DNA of 64,000 nucleotides from Flavobacterium sp. CF108 (GTDB lineage: Bacteria; Bacteroidota; Bacteroidia; Flavobacteriales; Flavobacteriaceae): positions 135,480 through 199,479 of the forward strand of contig NZ_FQWW01000008.1 in NCBI RefSeq assembly GCF_900129795.1. Reading direction: 5' to 3'. The first letter of the stretch is position 1; each line of letters opens with the position of its first letter. The position numbers were made by a program, and so were the translations under genes. Positions 42,490-51,230 of this stretch are shown here, piece by piece. Under the pieces are notes generated by a model. That model was not told where the DNA came from. It did not search any database and saw only the letters and a list, made by a program, of their open reading frames with translations.

Positions 42490-44433
42490 TTAGTTCACCA
42501 GCAGCATTCCTCCATTGGAAGGAATTTTTATTTCAACTTCCTGATTATTTTTAGGCTTGATTGTTTTTACTTTTCCATTTAATTTTTCATCATCAAAATA
42601 GCAGCTTAATGATGCATTGGAAACAATCATTGGGAGTTTCAATTTTAAACTCAACATTTCTTTTTGAGCGTTTACTCCTGCTATATACCACTTCGTTCCT
42701 TTTCGGCGGGCCAGAATTACATATTTACCCGGATATCCTTCTACAAAACGAACTTCATCCCAGGTTGTGGGAACTTCTTTCATAAAATTTACTGCCCAGA
42801 TCGGAGCATCATTTAAATTGTTTGGTGCCAATGCAAAATGCTGTACACCGCTTTGAAAAAGCACAGCCGTCGCTAAAGCAAATACATCTGAAGTCATTCG
42901 TTTTGATCCTTTGTTAGGAGTGTTTTCACTATTGTAAAATTGGTTTAAGGCGCTTCCGCCAAAATCCATGCTTCCTACAGTATTTCGAATAAAAGTATGC
43001 GTACTGGCATTAATCGCCTCATTGTCACAGCTTGCCTGCCCAAAATGCAGATTTTCACTCGCTAAAACAGCTTCACTTGAAGCAAAATTAGGATACATAC
43101 GCTCCCAGCCTCTCGGTAAGGTGCAGCCGTGAAAAATAACCATCAAACCAAAATCATTGGCGTCTTTTAAAATGTCTTCGTATAACTTCATGGTGACTTG
43201 TTTGTCTCCTCCAAAGAAATCTACTTTAATGCCTTTTACATCGATGCTTTTTAACCACGCCATTTCCTTACGGCGAATGATACTATTGTCCATCATTCCT
43301 CTTGGTCCTTGAGGTGCATCGTTCCAATATCCGTTTGAATTGTACCATAAATACAAGCCAACACCTTTTTCGGCGCCATATCGTGATAATTCAGCGATTT
43401 TATCTTTTCCGATCTGAGTGTCCCAAAGCGCATCAACTAAAATAGTCTGATATCCCATTGCAGCGCTAAAATCGATATACTGTTTTTGTACAGGAAAAAT
43501 AGTGTTGTCATCCATTTTCATAATCCAGCTCCACGAACCTTTGGTATATTTATATTCTTTTGAAGCTTCGTATTTTGGTTTCACTAAATCAAATGGAATT
43601 GTGGTCTCTACAATAGGAGCCAGAGTTTCGCCAACTGTAATCGTTCTCCAAGGCGTTTCGCTAATAAGCGGTATGCCTGGCGAAGTTGTTCCATTTCCGT
43701 TATTTTCGCCCATCATTGGAAAACCAATAGTGTATAATCCTTTTTCCTGCCCAATTAATCTGCTGGCACAATATCCGCTGTCAACACCGGTTTCAGATAG
43801 TAAAAGCCATCCGCTATTGTTCATTTTAAAAAGACAAGGAAATGTATAACCTTCGCCAATTCCGTTTTTTTCCATAGAATCATCTAATACATACGATGTT
43901 TCATAACTTGGTGCAGTTCTGGCAAATCCGGTCATTGGCTTACTTTGCGGACAAAGAAATGTAGTTGTGCCTTTCGGCAGAAGAAAACCTGAAGCTTCTT
44001 CCTGTACCACGCAGGAACGGCTTTCATTTTGCGGATATACTTTATATTTAAAAGCTGCATTGTTATTGCTCACTCTAAATATAATGTCAATTGCTGCTTT
44101 ATTTTCTTTAGTAAAAGAAAAAACAGCTTCGTTGGCTTCATAATGTACGTTGCTGTTTTTTATATTAGGAAGCTGGTATTTTTCGTCAATTTTATTTTGA
44201 ACCGGATCTGTTTTTAAAGTTAGTCCTGTTGTAAAATCCCCAACATTGGTTTTTAAACCAAGCGGAGACTTTTCTAAAAACATTTTTTCATTATAGGAAA
44301 TACTATAAAAAGGCTGACCGTTAGAAACAAAAAAAGAAACTTTAAGTTTTCCGTCGGGGCTTTTTAGGACTGATTGTGCATTTAAGTTTAAAAAACTAAA
44401 TAGACATAAGCATAAAACATATTTAAAACTCAT
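42490..44433 (-). CDS. GH97 glycosidase, probably retaining (alpha-galactosidase or beta-L-arabinopyranosidase type)
   Basis: GH97 enzyme of 647 residues with an export signal ending NAQ. The N-terminal beta-supersandwich (25-280) is followed by the barrel with GSWSWIMKMDD, LVDALWD and YLWYNSNGYWNDAP. GIKVDFFGGDKQ follows, where Asp405 matches the position of the catalytic nucleophile of the retaining GH97b subgroup, then IFHGCTLPRGWERMYPN. A retaining subgroup member is therefore likely; characterised ones hydrolyse alpha-galactosides, and at least one also hydrolyses beta-L-arabinopyranosides. The inverting alpha-glucosidase type seems less likely. It ends the GH43 operon, 59 bases after the GH3 gene. 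Confidence 0.88.
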   Translation of the reverse strand: MSFKYVLCLCLFSFLNLNAQSVLKSPDGKLKVSFFVSNGQPFYSISYNEKMFLEKSPLGLKTNVGDFTTGLTLKTDPVQNKIDEKYQLPNIKNSNVHYEANEAVFSFTKENKAAIDIIFRVSNNNAAFKYKVYPQNESRSCVVQEEASGFLLPKGTTTFLCPQSKPMTGFARTAPSYETSYVLDDSMEKNGIGEGYTFPCLFKMNNSGWLLLSETGVDSGYCASRLIGQEKGLYTIGFPMMGENNGNGTTSPGIPLISETPWRTITVGETLAPIVETTIPFDLVKPKYEASKEYKYTKGSWSWIMKMDDNTIFPVQKQYIDFSAAMGYQTILVDALWDTQIGKDKIAELSRYGAEKGVGLYLWYNSNGYWNDAPQGPRGMMDNSIIRRKEMAWLKSIDVKGIKVDFFGGDKQVTMKLYEDILKDANDFGLMVIFHGCTLPRGWERMYPNFASSEAVLASENLHFGQASCDNEAINASTHTFIRNTVGSMDFGGSALNQFYNSENTPNKGSKRMTSDVFALATAVLFQSGVQHFALAPNNLNDAPIWAVNFMKEVPTTWDEVRFVEGYPGKYVILARRKGTKWYIAGVNAQKEMLSLKLKLPMIVSNASLSCYFDDEKLNGKVKTIKPKNNQEVEIKIPSNGGMLLVN

Positions 44434-44492
44434 AATTCGCTGTAGATTAATTATTTTTTTTTGATATAGAAATTTAAAAAGCCATCTTTAGT

Positions 44493-47087
44493 TTATTGAA
44501 TATCCATTTTTATCATTTTTAAATCTTTAGCATCAGAACTGTTCCCATAATACACTTCGTATTCTCCGGAAGCGATATTCATTGCTCTGGTTTTAGTATC
44601 ATAAAACTCAAATGAAGAAGCCGGTAAATTGATCGTTACATTTTGTTTTTCGCCTGCTTTTAGCTCCATTCGTTTAAAAGCTTTTAATGTTTTTAACGGC
44701 CCGTCTGTGTCATTTAATTTTCGAACATAAACCTGAACAATCTCTGTTCCGTAGCGTTTGCTGCTGTTTTTTATTGAAAATTTTAGCTGCGTTTCTTCAT
44801 TAGATTTTATCTTGCTCTTGCTTAAATTTCCTGCTCCAATTTCGAATTTAGAGTAGCTTAAACCAAAACCAAACGGAAACAAAACATCTGTGGTATAACG
44901 ATAAGTTCTTCCTTTCAACGAATAATCTTCGAAGTCGCCTAATTTATCTGAATTTTTATAAAATGAAATGGGCAGTTTTCCCGCAGGATTATAATCTCCA
45001 AAAAGAACATCGGCTACAGCCTGACCTCCTGATTCTCCCGGATACCAAGCCTGCATAATTGCGTCGCAGCTTTCTGTTTCAGGCGTTAAAGCAATAGCAG
45101 ATCCTGAACAGTTTACAAAAATTACTTTTTTACCAGCCGCTTTAAGTTCTTTTAAACATTTTCTCTGTACAGCGGGAAGTTCAATATTGGTTCGGTCGCC
45201 GCCTTTAAAACCGGGAAAGGAAACAGGCATTTCTTCTCCTTCCAGTAAAGTCGAAAGCCCGCCTGCAAAAATTACCGTATCAATGCCTTTTAATTTTTGA
45301 ATTAAACCTTTGAAATCGATGTCAAACTCTTTTCCAAAATCGAATTCTAAATTCGCCTGCCAATCGTTTGACTGAGCAAAAAGAATTTCGATTTTATATT
45401 TTTTTCCGGCTTCAACTGCAAACTGGATTTTGCCGGGAACGGTACGCCAGTTGGTATACTTTGCTATCGATTTTCCATCAACAAATAATTCAAAAGCTCC
45501 GGTTGCTCCGGTTTTAAAAACAAGATTTTCAGTTTCTTTCGCTGTAAATTCGGTTTCATATTTTGCCGAAAATCCTTCTAGTTTAACTCCCGAGGCAAAT
45601 TCATGCTGACCTGCAGTGGTCATTTTTACAGGGTTTAAAATTTGCTGCGAAACAACACTATTCCCTTCTCTATTAGGATTATTCCAATAAGTGGCTTTCA
45701 TTCCTTTTTTTCCTTCAAAGGAAAATTGATCAAAATAAGTATCCGTAACTTTATCCTCGACTAAATCACAAGATTTATCGTATAGGATTTTGTTTTCAGT
45801 AAGTTTTGTTTCAATTCCTTTTTTAATGGTAATGGTTTTATTGGGTGTTCCGTTATAATTTCCCCATAACATAGGTTCATTATCTGCATTTGGCCCAATA
45901 ACGGCCACTTTATTTATGGCTTTATTTAAAGGAAGAATATTGTTTTTATTTTGTAAAAGCGTCATTGACTTTTGAGCCATTTCCAGCGCTAACTGCTGAT
46001 GTTCTTTACTGTTAAGCACAGTTGCCGGAATTTTAGTCCAGGGTACAATCGAGTCATCGTCCATTTCGCCCAAATCAAAACGACCGATTAAAACACGAAG
46101 CAGACTTTTATTGATTTCTTCTTCTTTAATTAAATCTTTTTCAACGGCTTGGGATAATTTTTTAAAAGAGTATTTATCCCAAACACATTCAACATCAGTT
46201 CCTGCCAATACTGCTTTTGATGCGGCATGCACATCATCTGATGAAACTTTATGTGTGGTATAAAAATCTGTAACTGCGCCGCAATCTGAAACTACCAAAT
46301 ATTGAAATCCCCATTCATCGCGAAGAATTTGCTGTAACAATCGGGTATTGCTGCAGCAAGGTTCATCATCTAATCGCTGATACGCACACATTACTTGTCG
46401 AACATCGGCTTCCTGCACCAAAGCTTTAAATGCCGGAAGATACGTTTCGTGTAATTCACGTGGGTTTACATTATTCAAATTCAATTCATGTCTGCTCCAT
46501 TCTGGGCCGGAATGAACAGCAAAATGTTTGGCACAAGCCAAAAGCTTTCGGTATTTTGCATCTGCTGGTCCCTGAAGTCCTTTTACAACCGAAACTCCCA
46601 TTCGTGAAGTAAGATAAGGATCTTCGCCATACGTTTCCTGTCCGCGTCCCCAGCGCAGGTCTCTAAAAATATTGACATTTGGTGTCCAGACTGAAAGACT
46701 TAAAAAGCGTTTATTTTCATTTCCGTTTTGAATCCATTGGTTGTATTTTGCACGGGCTTCATCTGAAACTGCATCAAATACACGAAAAAGCAATTGATCG
46801 TCAAACGAAGCCGCCATCCCAATAGGTTCAGGAAAAACAGTAACATTATCATTATTAGCATAACCGTGCAGGGCTTCACTCCACCAGTTAAACTTTTTGA
46901 TTCCTAATCTTGGTATAGCATCACTTTGATCGCACATTAATGCTGCTTTTTCTTCGAGCGTTAATCTGGAAATTAAATCTTCTGCACGCTTTTTAGAGCT
47001 AAGCGACGGATCTTTATAAGGATATTGCTGTGCATTTAAATTGAAAAAACATAGCAAACTTAAAAGATATAGATAATTATTTTTCAT
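44493..47087 (-). CDS. GH3 beta-glycosidase with PA14 domain, likely beta-xylosidase
   Basis: GH3 enzyme of 864 residues with an export signal ending NAQ. The barrel has WWSEALHGYA, WGRGQETYGEDPYLT (146-160), AKHFAVHSGPE and VVSDCGAV with nucleophile Asp268. A PA14 domain is inserted at about 455-610 (MKATYWNNPNREG, FELFVDGKSIAKYTNWRTV). The second alpha/beta domain has WYPGESGGQAVADVLFGDYNPAGKLPISF, and an FnIII-like domain closes the chain. This architecture is common for xylan beta-xylosidases of Bacteroidota. Neighbours (CE, GH43, GH8) support xylo-oligosaccharides as substrate; a beta-glucosidase cannot be excluded. Confidence 0.92.
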   Translation of the reverse strand: MKNNYLYLLSLLCFFNLNAQQYPYKDPSLSSKKRAEDLISRLTLEEKAALMCDQSDAIPRLGIKKFNWWSEALHGYANNDNVTVFPEPIGMAASFDDQLLFRVFDAVSDEARAKYNQWIQNGNENKRFLSLSVWTPNVNIFRDLRWGRGQETYGEDPYLTSRMGVSVVKGLQGPADAKYRKLLACAKHFAVHSGPEWSRHELNLNNVNPRELHETYLPAFKALVQEADVRQVMCAYQRLDDEPCCSNTRLLQQILRDEWGFQYLVVSDCGAVTDFYTTHKVSSDDVHAASKAVLAGTDVECVWDKYSFKKLSQAVEKDLIKEEEINKSLLRVLIGRFDLGEMDDDSIVPWTKIPATVLNSKEHQQLALEMAQKSMTLLQNKNNILPLNKAINKVAVIGPNADNEPMLWGNYNGTPNKTITIKKGIETKLTENKILYDKSCDLVEDKVTDTYFDQFSFEGKKGMKATYWNNPNREGNSVVSQQILNPVKMTTAGQHEFASGVKLEGFSAKYETEFTAKETENLVFKTGATGAFELFVDGKSIAKYTNWRTVPGKIQFAVEAGKKYKIEILFAQSNDWQANLEFDFGKEFDIDFKGLIQKLKGIDTVIFAGGLSTLLEGEEMPVSFPGFKGGDRTNIELPAVQRKCLKELKAAGKKVIFVNCSGSAIALTPETESCDAIMQAWYPGESGGQAVADVLFGDYNPAGKLPISFYKNSDKLGDFEDYSLKGRTYRYTTDVLFPFGFGLSYSKFEIGAGNLSKSKIKSNEETQLKFSIKNSSKRYGTEIVQVYVRKLNDTDGPLKTLKAFKRMELKAGEKQNVTINLPASSFEFYDTKTRAMNIASGEYEVYYGNSSDAKDLKMIKMDIQ

Positions 47088-47124
47088 GTTTTTTTGATTA
47101 AAGATTGGGAGCTTTTAAACTGCA

Positions 47125-48813
47125 TTACGGATTGGTCTGCACCGGATTGCCTAAAATTGTATAGGCTGCAAATTTTGACTGATCGACAGACTTAAATAAA
47201 AACTGCGAAAACATATATAATCCGTTTTTCCAGACTTTAAAATCATGTATTCCCGGTTCAATGTAGTAAATATGCGGAACATTATTTTTTGATAAATAAT
47301 CGTGTGTACGGGTGCTGTTTTCTATAAGCCAGTCTTTATCGCCGCATGAAATCCAAAGTAGTTTGAGTTTCTTTTTTGCTTCTTCAGGATTTGGAAGTAA
47401 TTCTTGCGGCAGCTTTGTATTTGGTGCAGCCGAAAATGCTCCTACCCACGCAAACTTATCTAAATTCCCTAATCCGAAATTCAAAGATTGTCCGCCTCCC
47501 ATCGATAAACCGGCAATGGCACGGTTTTCCCTGTCTTTTAAAACCGGATATTTTTTTTCAATAAATGGAATTAAATCCTTTAGAAGATCCTGTTCAAAAA
47601 CGCTGAAAGCTTTTACCTTTTCCGGATCCATTATATTTCCTGCAGCGCTGTCATCTTTCATTGCCCTTCCATTTGGCATCACAACAATCATGGCTTCAAT
47701 TTTTCCTTCGGCGTAAAGATTATCTAATATAACCTGCGGATTTCCTCCCTTCAGCCATTCTTTTTCATCTCCTCCTATTCCGTGTAAAAGGTATAAAACA
47801 GGATATTTTTTCTTTTTGCTGAATCCCGGCGGCGTATAAATCGTAGCTTTTCTAACGGAACCTACCGTTTTAGATTCGTAAGTTACGGTCTCTATTTTTC
47901 CTTGTTTAACATTTGGGTCAGCTACATCAAATCCAAGTGGAGCCTGAATTATAAAAGGTTCTTTGCCATTAGACAATGCATAACCGGATAACGACAACAT
48001 TTTTTCGGCATAACGTCGGCCCAATTCTCTGTAACCATCAGCATTAAAATGTAAAAAATCAGGTTCAGCCTTACATCCTTTTGAAGAAATAACATAGGAG
48101 TTTGGTATAACCTGAGGCAGTTTTGCAATTATGGTATTCATACTGCCGCATTTACCGTTCTGGTCTTCATTTACAGTTTCTCCAGAAAGTAACGGAACTT
48201 TTTTAGGATCGAGATTTAAGTCTTTTATTAAATTATCATATACAATTTTTACTTTTTTAGGCCAAAGCGTATCGCCAGTATTCGACTCTCCCTGATGCAA
48301 TAAAATGCCTTTTATAACGCCTTTTTGCTGCGCAATTTTTGCCATTGCTACTAATCTTGCATATGGATTTCCGTCGTATTCTTTTACTATGTTTTTTAGC
48401 CAGTCAGGAGAACCTGCAACATACGTTTCGAAATTATTTTTATCAAAAAGTTCTATTTTACAGCCTCCAACAGCAACATTTATAACGCCTATTTTTATTT
48501 TCTCCGGAAGATTGGATACCATCGTTCTTCCAAAATAATCTATCGGAGTAAGTCCGGTTGTACATCTGCACAAAGGCGGAACTGCTGTATACCATTTTCC
48601 CATTTCACGTCCCATTTCAGGACAGTTGACTGCGGCTAAAACCTGAAAACGCGAATTAACATTTATTTTGTCTTGCGGTTCAATTTTAGCATAACCTTCC
48701 ATATTAGATTGTCCTAAACTCAAATAAACATGAAAATCTGAATCTTGTGAATATCCATTTTGGGCTAGTAGAAAAAGAATTACGAATTTTAAAAACCTAC
48801 TTATTGATTTCAT
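47125..48813 (-). CDS. CE6-CE1 fusion carbohydrate esterase
   Basis: Exported two-domain esterase of 562 residues. Residues 24-275 are an SGNH/CE6-type acetyl esterase with LSLGQSNMEG (nucleophile Ser36), LLHQGESNTGD (173-180) and the Asp252-x-x-His255 pair in DFLHFNADGY. Residues 300-545 are a CE1-type alpha/beta hydrolase with YLLHGIGGDEKEWL, GLSMGGG (nucleophile Ser437), CGDKDWL and GIHDFKVW (His523). Together they could remove acetyl groups and ferulate from arabinoxylan, a combination known in polysaccharide loci. It lies between GH3 and GH43 in one operon. Which ester each domain takes is inference. Confidence 0.9.
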   Translation of the reverse strand: MKSISRFLKFVILFLLAQNGYSQDSDFHVYLSLGQSNMEGYAKIEPQDKINVNSRFQVLAAVNCPEMGREMGKWYTAVPPLCRCTTGLTPIDYFGRTMVSNLPEKIKIGVINVAVGGCKIELFDKNNFETYVAGSPDWLKNIVKEYDGNPYARLVAMAKIAQQKGVIKGILLHQGESNTGDTLWPKKVKIVYDNLIKDLNLDPKKVPLLSGETVNEDQNGKCGSMNTIIAKLPQVIPNSYVISSKGCKAEPDFLHFNADGYRELGRRYAEKMLSLSGYALSNGKEPFIIQAPLGFDVADPNVKQGKIETVTYESKTVGSVRKATIYTPPGFSKKKKYPVLYLLHGIGGDEKEWLKGGNPQVILDNLYAEGKIEAMIVVMPNGRAMKDDSAAGNIMDPEKVKAFSVFEQDLLKDLIPFIEKKYPVLKDRENRAIAGLSMGGGQSLNFGLGNLDKFAWVGAFSAAPNTKLPQELLPNPEEAKKKLKLLWISCGDKDWLIENSTRTHDYLSKNNVPHIYYIEPGIHDFKVWKNGLYMFSQFLFKSVDQSKFAAYTILGNPVQTNP

Positions 48814-48858
48814 TATTTACAAATTTGTTTTTGGTTTGAAGATTTAAAAAATGAACAA

Positions 48859-50577
48859 CTATTCCGGATGCGCGTCATTAGCAGCCGTAGCATATAAACC
48901 TATCAATGCTCCGGTAAAACCTCCGGCGACATTGGTTGAAAGAATATCTCCCGAAACTGCTCTGCCTAAGTTTTCAAAATCAACGCCGTTGGCAGCATAA
49001 CTAAATTCATAGCTGTCACCTTTGGCTTTTACCAGCAGACGTAATGAATTTGTTATTTTGATTTTAGCACTTGCTATAATTTTTGACTGTCCTTTTTCTG
49101 TTCTTTCTAATAAAATAAAAGTATCGTTTGCTTTTTTTGTGATTCCAAATACATAATTAGATCGTTCATTCTGAAGGCAGACAATACCAGCCAAATCCTT
49201 TTCTGACTGCGGTTTGTAATCAACTGTGGCAGTAAATGAAAATGTGTTGTGCTGCTGTCTGTAAAAAAGTGTAGAAGTTGGTTTAACCTCTTTAATGTTT
49301 ACTTCAAATGGAGTTATTTCTAAGCCTTTTTTACTCAATGAAATAAAGTTTTCGCGCGGACCTCTTAATCCAATCCATCTGTAATCTAATTTTTTAGAGG
49401 TAAAATTTTCGGTAAACGTGAAATTGCCGTTAGGAAAAAATCCATCTTTTCCCGTTTTATTTGTAACTCCTGCTGGCATTTTTAATTTGGGCTGCAGGGG
49501 AATTAATCCGTTTTCAAAAACAGGAAAATCTCCAGACCAGTCTACAGGCAGTATAAAAGTTTCTCTTCCTGTGTTTACCCTGTTTTGATTATTTGGGCGA
49601 ATGCCTAAAAAAACGCCATAGTATTTATTATCTGGCCCTTGTATTAAATCAGCATGACCCGTCCAATCTACCTTATTGGTTCTGTCGTTTGGAAAATAAC
49701 GCTGCGTAAGTATCGGATTATTTGATGACGGTTTAAAAGGCCCTTTCGGATTATCACTTATAAAAATAACTTCGCTGTGATTATCCCCTGTTCCGCCTTC
49801 GGCACACATTAAATAATATTTTCCGTTTTTTTTATATAAATGCGGCGCTTCAATCCAGATTGGTTTTTTAGAAAGGTCAACGCCTCCGTCTACAATAATC
49901 TTATCAGTGCCGGGAATTACTTTATCTGTATTGAGATCATATTCCCAAACTTTTATAACACGATGCCCTTCGTACAATTCTTTCCCTTTATCCGGCGCAT
50001 CATTATGAACAATATAGCCTTTGCCGTTGTCATCAAAAAATATGGAAGGATCAATTCCGCCAAAGCCTAATTTTACAGGGCTTCCCCATCCTTTAATAGG
50101 ATCTTTTGTTTTCACTATAATATTTCCCAGTCCGCCGGAAAATGCTGTCACAATCATATAAAAGGTATCATTATGCGGATTATAAGTAATTCCGGGAGCA
50201 TAAACGCCTTCGCTGATTCCGGTATCATACGGATTAAACTCTGAAACATTATTTAAAACACCGCCCAAATCTGTCCAGTTTACTAAATCTTTAGAATGAA
50301 AAATGGGTACACCGGGAAACATGGCAAATGAAGAACATGCCATATAATAATCATTGCCTTTTTTTGTAATAGCAGGATCAGGATAACATCCCTGTAAGAC
50401 TGGTGTATAAAATTCATCCTGTTTTAATGGGTTCTCATTATAAATTGAATCATCACCACTATAAATAACATTAGAAAAGACAGCTGTTTTTTTAGCTTCT
50501 ATTTTTTTCTGAGCTGCTCCATTAAAAAAAAACAAAAGTATTGCTGTGGTAAAAAAAAAGATATTTCTTTTAATCAT
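48859..50577 (-). CDS. GH43 beta-xylosidase/arabinofuranosidase
   Basis: Exported GH43 enzyme of 572 residues. The five-bladed propeller (about 58-370) has the catalytic triad in sequence: LQGCYPDPAI (base Asp67), GGIDPSIFFDDNG (pKa modulator Asp176) and WIEAPHLYKK (acid Glu243). A C-terminal concanavalin-like module (about 390-572) is typical of beta-xylosidase-like members (TSTLFYRQQHNTFSFTATVDY). It leads an operon GH43, CE6-CE1, GH3, GH97, with a 653-base upstream gap containing two operator-like palindromes and a promoter-like box. Specificity is inferred from the subgroup and neighbours. Confidence 0.92.
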   Translation of the reverse strand: MIKRNIFFFTTAILLFFFNGAAQKKIEAKKTAVFSNVIYSGDDSIYNENPLKQDEFYTPVLQGCYPDPAITKKGNDYYMACSSFAMFPGVPIFHSKDLVNWTDLGGVLNNVSEFNPYDTGISEGVYAPGITYNPHNDTFYMIVTAFSGGLGNIIVKTKDPIKGWGSPVKLGFGGIDPSIFFDDNGKGYIVHNDAPDKGKELYEGHRVIKVWEYDLNTDKVIPGTDKIIVDGGVDLSKKPIWIEAPHLYKKNGKYYLMCAEGGTGDNHSEVIFISDNPKGPFKPSSNNPILTQRYFPNDRTNKVDWTGHADLIQGPDNKYYGVFLGIRPNNQNRVNTGRETFILPVDWSGDFPVFENGLIPLQPKLKMPAGVTNKTGKDGFFPNGNFTFTENFTSKKLDYRWIGLRGPRENFISLSKKGLEITPFEVNIKEVKPTSTLFYRQQHNTFSFTATVDYKPQSEKDLAGIVCLQNERSNYVFGITKKANDTFILLERTEKGQSKIIASAKIKITNSLRLLVKAKGDSYEFSYAANGVDFENLGRAVSGDILSTNVAGGFTGALIGLYATAANDAHPE

Positions 50578-50821
50578 TTGTTATACTATTTATTTATAAG
50601 AAAAACATTAAAAAGCCCAGAGAATGCCTCCCGGCTTCAAATAACTAACTCAAAACCAGTATAAGGTAACTGTAAGATTAACACTCATTACTATAATTAA
50701 ATTTGTTATATAAGTTGATTAACAGTCGAATTTTGATAAGCTGCTTTTCAGCTGCCTGAAACAAAAAAGTTAGTCATAAAATTGATTTTGAACCTAGCTT
50801 AGTCAATAAGTGTGTTTTAAA

Positions 50822-50829
50822 CAAATATA
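50822..50829 (-). promoter_or_regulatory. Candidate -7 box of the GH43 operon
   Basis: On the minus strand this reads TATATTTG, a perfect match to TAnnTTTG. The operator at 50846 begins 16 bases upstream and would cover the -33 element. It predicts a leader of about 240 bases. Confidence 0.65.
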
Positions 50830-50845
50830 ATGAAAAACAAATTAT

Positions 50846-50861
50846 ACACAATCGGTTGTGT
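50846..50861. promoter_or_regulatory. Operator-like palindrome of the GH43 operon
   Basis: ACACAATCGGTTGTGT has 6-base perfect arms ACACAA/TTGTGT around TCGG. It resembles LacI-family operators, which are often palindromes with a central CG. It is the most symmetrical of four related sites in the window. Confidence 0.78.
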
Positions 50862-51165
50862 GTTATTTTTATTAATAATAACTAAAAAAAATAGCTATAA
50901 AAAATTATTAATTAAATTTTAAACATAAAATATTAAGCTTTATTTAAAAAATAGTTTTTAAAAAGAAAGTTGATTATCAAATATAAAATGATATTTGATA
51001 AATTTTAGCAAAAGAATAAAACATTGCAAGAAATACCAAATATCAGAAAAATGAAACAAAACTATATCTAAAATTAAGCATTTCTAGAGAAAAAACTTAA
51101 AATTTTATTTACCTAAAAAATAAGATGGAAGGGATTATCATTAAGGTACAGCAAAAACCCCAAAA

Positions 51166-51181
51166 AAACAATCGGTTGTAT
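51166..51181. promoter_or_regulatory. Distal operator-like palindrome
   Basis: AAACAATCGGTTGTAT shares the ACAATCGGTTGT core with the site at 50846, 320 bases away. No promoter-like box is at the expected spacing. It may be an auxiliary site for looping, or a relic. Confidence 0.6.
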
Positions 51182-51230
51182 TTTATTTTTCCGATGATTC
51201 TTTTGAAATCTTGCGATTAATATTTTAAAC

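Larger units (their letters stand above)
50578..51230. other. Promoter region of the GH43 operon
   Basis: A 653-base A+T-rich gap between GH95 and GH43, both on the minus strand. It has no gene, but it carries a -7-like box and two copies of a palindromic operator that also occurs upstream of GH8 and the symporter. It marks a new transcription unit within the long gene row. Confidence 0.7.
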
